A program made the position numbers and the translations under genes. A stretch of DNA of 15,697 bases from an uncultured Oscillospiraceae bacterium (GTDB lineage Bacteria > Bacillota > Clostridia > Oscillospirales > Oscillospiraceae), in assembly GCA_900763675.1 (NCBI GenBank), contig CAAFLE010000008.1, positions 1 to 15,697 of the forward strand, in the 5' to 3' direction. How positions within the stretch are numbered: position 1 is the stretch's first letter; the number at the start of each line of letters is the position of its first letter. The notes beneath the pieces are model-generated. The model was given only the letters and a program-made list of their open reading frames with translations. It was not told the origin of the DNA and ran no database searches. This document shows positions 13,410-15,697 of this stretch, one piece after another.

Positions 13410-14306
13410 TCAGCAGTAAATATCGACGGCGTGGTGGTGCGAGCGGAGCGTAAGCTCCCGGTGGACGCCGCCGTCCTCCCCGTCGCGGGTCCAGGGGACC
13501 GGCTCGCTGAAGGTGAATTTGACGTAGCTCGACTGCACGATGGTAAGACAGGGGCTGTCGTAGGTTTTGTTCAGCACGCCGGTGAGAATGCTGTTGATCT
13601 CCATCACGTCCTTCGGGCGGCGGACGAGCAGAATTTCAAACTTGCCGTCCGAGAGATCGACCAGCTCGTCGTTCAGCCGCACCATGCCCGCAACGCTCAG
13701 CGAGTTCGACATCGCGCCGTAAATGAAATCGCCCTCGGTCGTGCCGCGCTCATGTTCGATGGTCGCCTTGTAGCTCTTGATTGTGGAGAGCGCGTTGAGA
13801 CCGCCGAGAACGTAGGCAAGGTGTCCGAGCGTGCGCTTGAGCTCCTGGTCGGTCTTGTAGCTCACCTCGGTGAACGCCCCGAACGCGGCGATATACGTGA
13901 AGAAGCCGACGCCGTCCATTTCACCGACGTCGTAGTGCAGCGGCTTTCCGGCAAGGATCATTTCCGCAGCGCGGCCCGGCTGACGCATGGGAAGACCGAG
14001 CGTGTTCGCCACGTCGTTCGCCGTACCCATCGGGATGTAGCCGAGCTTGGGGCGCTTTTCCTCCGGCAGGAGCATCAGACCCGCGATCGTGTCGGAGAGC
14101 GTGCCGTCGCCGCCGAGACAGACGAGCCGCTCATAGTTCGCCGCGTTCTCCGCCACGATCTTCGAGGCGGTACCGGGCGCGGTCGTATAAAACACCGTCG
14201 GGCAGTAGCCGTTCACGGCGAACGTGCTGACCGCTGTGCCGAGATTGAGATCGGACATCGACCGCCCGGCGGCGGGGTTTACCAGCATCATCAGAGATTT
14301 GGGCAT
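13410..14306 (-). CDS. Diacylglycerol/lipid kinase family protein (YegS/DgkB-like)
   Basis: A 298-residue soluble lipid kinase of the DAGK catalytic family; members phosphorylate diacylglycerol or related lipids to recycle them into phospholipid synthesis at the membrane. Seen: NPAAGR (10-15), the nucleotide-binding GGDGT (65-69) followed by LSD rather than the common LNE, GTANDVA (94-100) where many members have GTxNDFA, and near the C-terminus RDGEDGG, matching the DGE region that follows the second domain. Length is normal. The true substrate (diacylglycerol, undecaprenol or other) cannot be set from sequence. GGGAGG (14315-14320) lies eight bases before ATG 14306, and a good promoter lies just upstream, so it is transcribed alone and ended by two hairpins. 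Confidence 0.88.
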   Translation of the reverse strand: MPKSLMMLVNPAAGRSMSDLNLGTAVSTFAVNGYCPTVFYTTAPGTASKIVAENAANYERLVCLGGDGTLSDTIAGLMLLPEEKRPKLGYIPMGTANDVANTLGLPMRQPGRAAEMILAGKPLHYDVGEMDGVGFFTYIAAFGAFTEVSYKTDQELKRTLGHLAYVLGGLNALSTIKSYKATIEHERGTTEGDFIYGAMSNSLSVAGMVRLNDELVDLSDGKFEILLVRRPKDVMEINSILTGVLNKTYDSPCLTIVQSSYVKFTFSEPVPWTRDGEDGGVHRELTLRSHHHAVDIYC

Positions 14307-14336
14307 AGCCTGTGCCTCCCTGTAATTGTTTATAAT

Positions 14337-14365
14337 AGTATATGACGTTAACAGCGTCTTTACAA
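14337..14365 (-). promoter_or_regulatory. Sigma-A type promoter of the lipid kinase gene
   Basis: Read on the minus strand: -35 TTGTAA (14360-14365, 4/6), 17-base spacer, -10 TATACT (14337-14342, 5/6). It begins six bases after the rpsT terminator, so the two transcription units are tightly packed but separate. Confidence 0.75.
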
Positions 14366-14370
14366 GGAAA

Positions 14371-14403
14371 GAAAAACGGTGCAGCAGATTTCTGCCGCAC
14401 CGT
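14371..14403 (-). terminator. Intrinsic terminator of rpsT
   Basis: A 12-bp stem, ACGGTGCAGCAG (14376-14387) with CTGCCGCACCGT (14392-14403), with one wobble pair, loop ATTT. On the minus strand it is followed by a run of T (complement of 14372-14376). It lies 14 bases after the rpsT stop. Confidence 0.92.
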
Positions 14404-14417
14404 CCGGTTTTTGAGGA

Positions 14418-14684
14418 TTATTCGCTCAGAGCGTTCATCTTGGAAGCCATGCTGGACTTCTTGCGAGCTGCGTTGTTCTTGTGGAGCAGACCCTTGGACA
14501 CAGCGCGGTCAACCGACTTGACAGCGGCTTTGTAGGCAGCCTCGGCGTTCTCCTTATTTCCTTCCGTCGCAGCGGCGTCAAACTTTTTGATCGTGGTCTT
14601 GAGCTCAGACTTGTCCGCCTTGTTGCGCTCAGCGCGAACACGGGAGACGAGAACCCTCTTGGCCGAAGACTTGATGTTGGCCAT
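14418..14684 (-). CDS. rpsT: 30S ribosomal protein S20
   Basis: An 88-residue basic protein of the small ribosomal subunit that binds 16S rRNA. It shows the S20 signature MANIKSSAKRVLVSRVRAERNK at the start, the middle AYKAAVKSVDRAVSKGLLHKNNAARKKS and the usual length. A strong ribosome site (GGAGGTGG within 14692-14700) is seven or so bases from ATG 14684. It has its own consensus promoter and terminator, as expected for a single-gene unit. Placement back to back with gpr is the usual clostridial order. A weak stem (GCGGGTT with GATCCGC, RNA sense, about 14716-14733) sits in the leader. Confidence 0.98.
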   Translation of the reverse strand: MANIKSSAKRVLVSRVRAERNKADKSELKTTIKKFDAAATEGNKENAEAAYKAAVKSVDRAVSKGLLHKNNAARKKSSMASKMNALSE

Positions 14685-14741
14685 TCTTTAGCCACCTCCT
14701 CCTATCAATACTCCTGCGGATCGACGAACCCGCGTTTTGAT

Positions 14742-14770
14742 ATTATAAAGGAGGATTCCTGAATTTGCAA
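14742..14770 (-). promoter_or_regulatory. Sigma-A type promoter of rpsT
   Basis: Read on the minus strand: -35 TTGCAA (14765-14770), 17-base spacer, -10 TATAAT (14742-14747, perfect). Same box pair and spacing as the TRAP-TAXI promoter. The leader would be about 50 bases. Confidence 0.88.
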
Positions 14771-14801
14771 GCACTTTTTTCGTTTTCTCCCGAAAAATTT
14801 T

Positions 14802-14830
14802 GCATACTTTTGTGTCTCCTTCAAATACTG
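14802..14830 (+). promoter_or_regulatory. Candidate forespore (sigma-G/sigma-F type) promoter of gpr
   Basis: GCATA (14802-14806), a 17-base spacer, then AATACTG (14824-14830), five of seven bases of the CATACTA-like -10 of sigma-G. Initiation would fall about 10 bases before the ribosome site AGGAGG (14848-14853). In Bacillus gpr is read by sigma-F and sigma-G, which fits; the assignment here rests on box similarity and position only. Confidence 0.45.
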
Positions 14831-14861
14831 ACCACAAGATATGGCACAGGAGGAAAATTTC

Positions 14862-15697
14862 TTGAAAAATTCTTTCCGAACCGATCTCGCGTGCGAGTCG
14901 CGCGACGTATGGCTCCGAACGCGCGGCGCCGCTCTCGCGGGCGTCTCGGCGCGGCAGGAGACGCGCGACGGTCTCGGCGTTGAGACCGTGGAGATACTGG
15001 ACGAGGGAGCCGCCGAAGAGTTATGTAAACCGGTGGGGCGCTATGTCACGATCTCGCTCGACGCGCTCGTCCGGCGCGAGGAGGACGCCTTCCGCCGCGC
15101 CTGCGGCGTTCTCGCGCGCGAGATCCGCACGCAGCTTGCCATGGAGCCGGAGGAGAGCGTTCTTGTTGTCGGTCTGGGGAATCCGGATATTACCCCGGAC
15201 GCCGTCGGGCCGCTCGCCGCCGAGTGCGTTCTCGTCACGCGCCATTTGAAAACACGGCTCCCGGAAGAGTTCGCGGCGTTTCGCCCGGTGAGCGTTTTCC
15301 GTACCGGCGTTCTCGGCACGACCGGCATCGAAAGCGCGGCGCTCGTCCGCGGCGTTGTATCGCTCGTCCGGCCGGATCGTGTGATCGCTGTAGACGCGCT
15401 TTCGGCGCGCGAGGCGGCGCGGCTTTGCCGCGCGGTACAGGTAACGGATGCGGGCATTGTCCCCGGCTCCGGCGTCGGCAACGCGCGCAGCGCCCTCACG
15501 AAGGAGACGCTCGGCGTTCCGGTCGTCGCCGTCGGGGTGTCGACGGTCGTAGATGCGCGCACGCTCTGCGCCGATCTTTCCGGCGCGGAGATCGATCTGC
15601 CCGAGGATACGGAGCTTTTCGTCACGCCGCGGGATATCGACACCCGCGTGCGCGACAGCGCCCGGCTTGTCGGCTACGCGATCGATCTCGCGCTGCA
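14862..15697 (+). CDS. gpr: Spore germination protease GPR, 3' end outside window
   Basis: The aspartic-type protease that degrades small acid-soluble spore proteins at germination; it is made in the forespore as a zymogen. 278 codons are visible and the frame is open to the edge. Seen: RTDLA (6-10) as at the mature N-terminus of relatives, GLGNPDITPDAVGPLAAECVLVTRHL with D113, FRTGVLGTTGIES, VIAVDALSAR with D178, VTDAGIVPGSGVGNAR, and VTPRDID. D113 and D178 match the two Asp proposed as catalytic in Bacillus GPR. The start is TTG 14862 (RNA start Met), set by AGGAGG at eight bases; no ATG occurs in this frame until well inside the domain. The pro-segment is only about half the length of the B. 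megaterium one (15 residues), and the loop between VVDA and LFVTPRD is much shorter than in Bacillus. The visible end looks close to the C-terminus. Confidence 0.95.
   Translation, partial: MKNSFRTDLACESRDVWLRTRGAALAGVSARQETRDGLGVETVEILDEGAAEELCKPVGRYVTISLDALVRREEDAFRRACGVLAREIRTQLAMEPEESVLVVGLGNPDITPDAVGPLAAECVLVTRHLKTRLPEEFAAFRPVSVFRTGVLGTTGIESAALVRGVVSLVRPDRVIAVDALSAREAARLCRAVQVTDAGIVPGSGVGNARSALTKETLGVPVVAVGVSTVVDARTLCADLSGAEIDLPEDTELFVTPRDIDTRVRDSARLVGYAIDLAL

Noticed and set aside
14716..14733. Autoregulatory RNA element in the rpsT leader
   Set aside because: Only a 7-bp stem with two wobble pairs is present, with no resemblance to a known S20-binding structure that I can verify.
1..15697. 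New defence, CRISPR, toxin-antitoxin or mobile gene cluster
   Set aside because: All coding regions are assigned to housekeeping, transport or sporulation families. No repeat-spacer array, integrase, transposase or unknown multi-gene block is seen.

Overview
The window comes from a GC-rich, spore-forming Firmicute of the class Clostridia, most likely the order Oscillospirales. Four things point there: a germination protease gene (gpr) divergent from rpsT, a Cys-rich FeoB-accessory protein of the clostridial type, an MsmK-like ATPase with the Lys-rich insertion seen in clostridial homologues, and a short palindromic repeat of a style common in gut Oscillospiraceae. The species cannot be named from the sequence alone. 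Ten protein genes are complete, and one is cut at each edge (feoB on the left, gpr on the right). I see no RNA genes, insertion sequences, CRISPR arrays or phage genes.

Layout. 1-1133 (+): the end of a ferrous-iron uptake operon, with the feoB 3' part, a FeoB-associated Cys-rich membrane peptide and a heavy-metal-associated (HMA) chaperone-like protein, closed by two hairpin terminators. 1215-5956 (-): four housekeeping or carbohydrate genes, transcribed in the order galE, glyA, an MsmK/UgpC-type sugar ABC ATPase, and a sugar nucleotidyltransferase. A good promoter precedes galE, a dispersed-type palindromic repeat lies between galE and glyA, and a long, highly structured leader lies upstream of the ATPase gene. 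6060-9992 (-): one very large RND efflux permease carrying a coiled-coil hairpin of about 285 residues inside its porter domain. 10137-13137 (-): a two-gene TRAP-TAXI transporter (lipoprotein receptor, then fused permease) with an intercistronic hairpin and a strong promoter overlapped by an 18-bp palindrome. 13410-14306 (-): a diacylglycerol/lipid kinase family protein. 14418-14684 (-): rpsT (ribosomal protein S20). 14862-end (+): gpr, read divergently from a candidate sporulation promoter and a TTG start.

How the genes fit together. FeoB imports Fe2+, and the two small proteins probably assist with metal handling. The nucleotidyltransferase and GalE supply UDP-sugar-type precursors, while the orphan ATPase probably energises sugar importers encoded elsewhere. 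GlyA feeds one-carbon metabolism. RND and TRAP-TAXI are independent membrane transport units. rpsT and gpr share a divergent control region, with a vegetative promoter one way and a probable forespore promoter the other.

No wholly new gene system is apparent. The most interesting signals are the pseudoknot-capable leader of the ATPase gene, the built-in coiled-coil hairpin of the RND pump, the operator-like palindromes at two promoters, the palindromic repeat upstream of glyA, and the CTG and TTG start codons.
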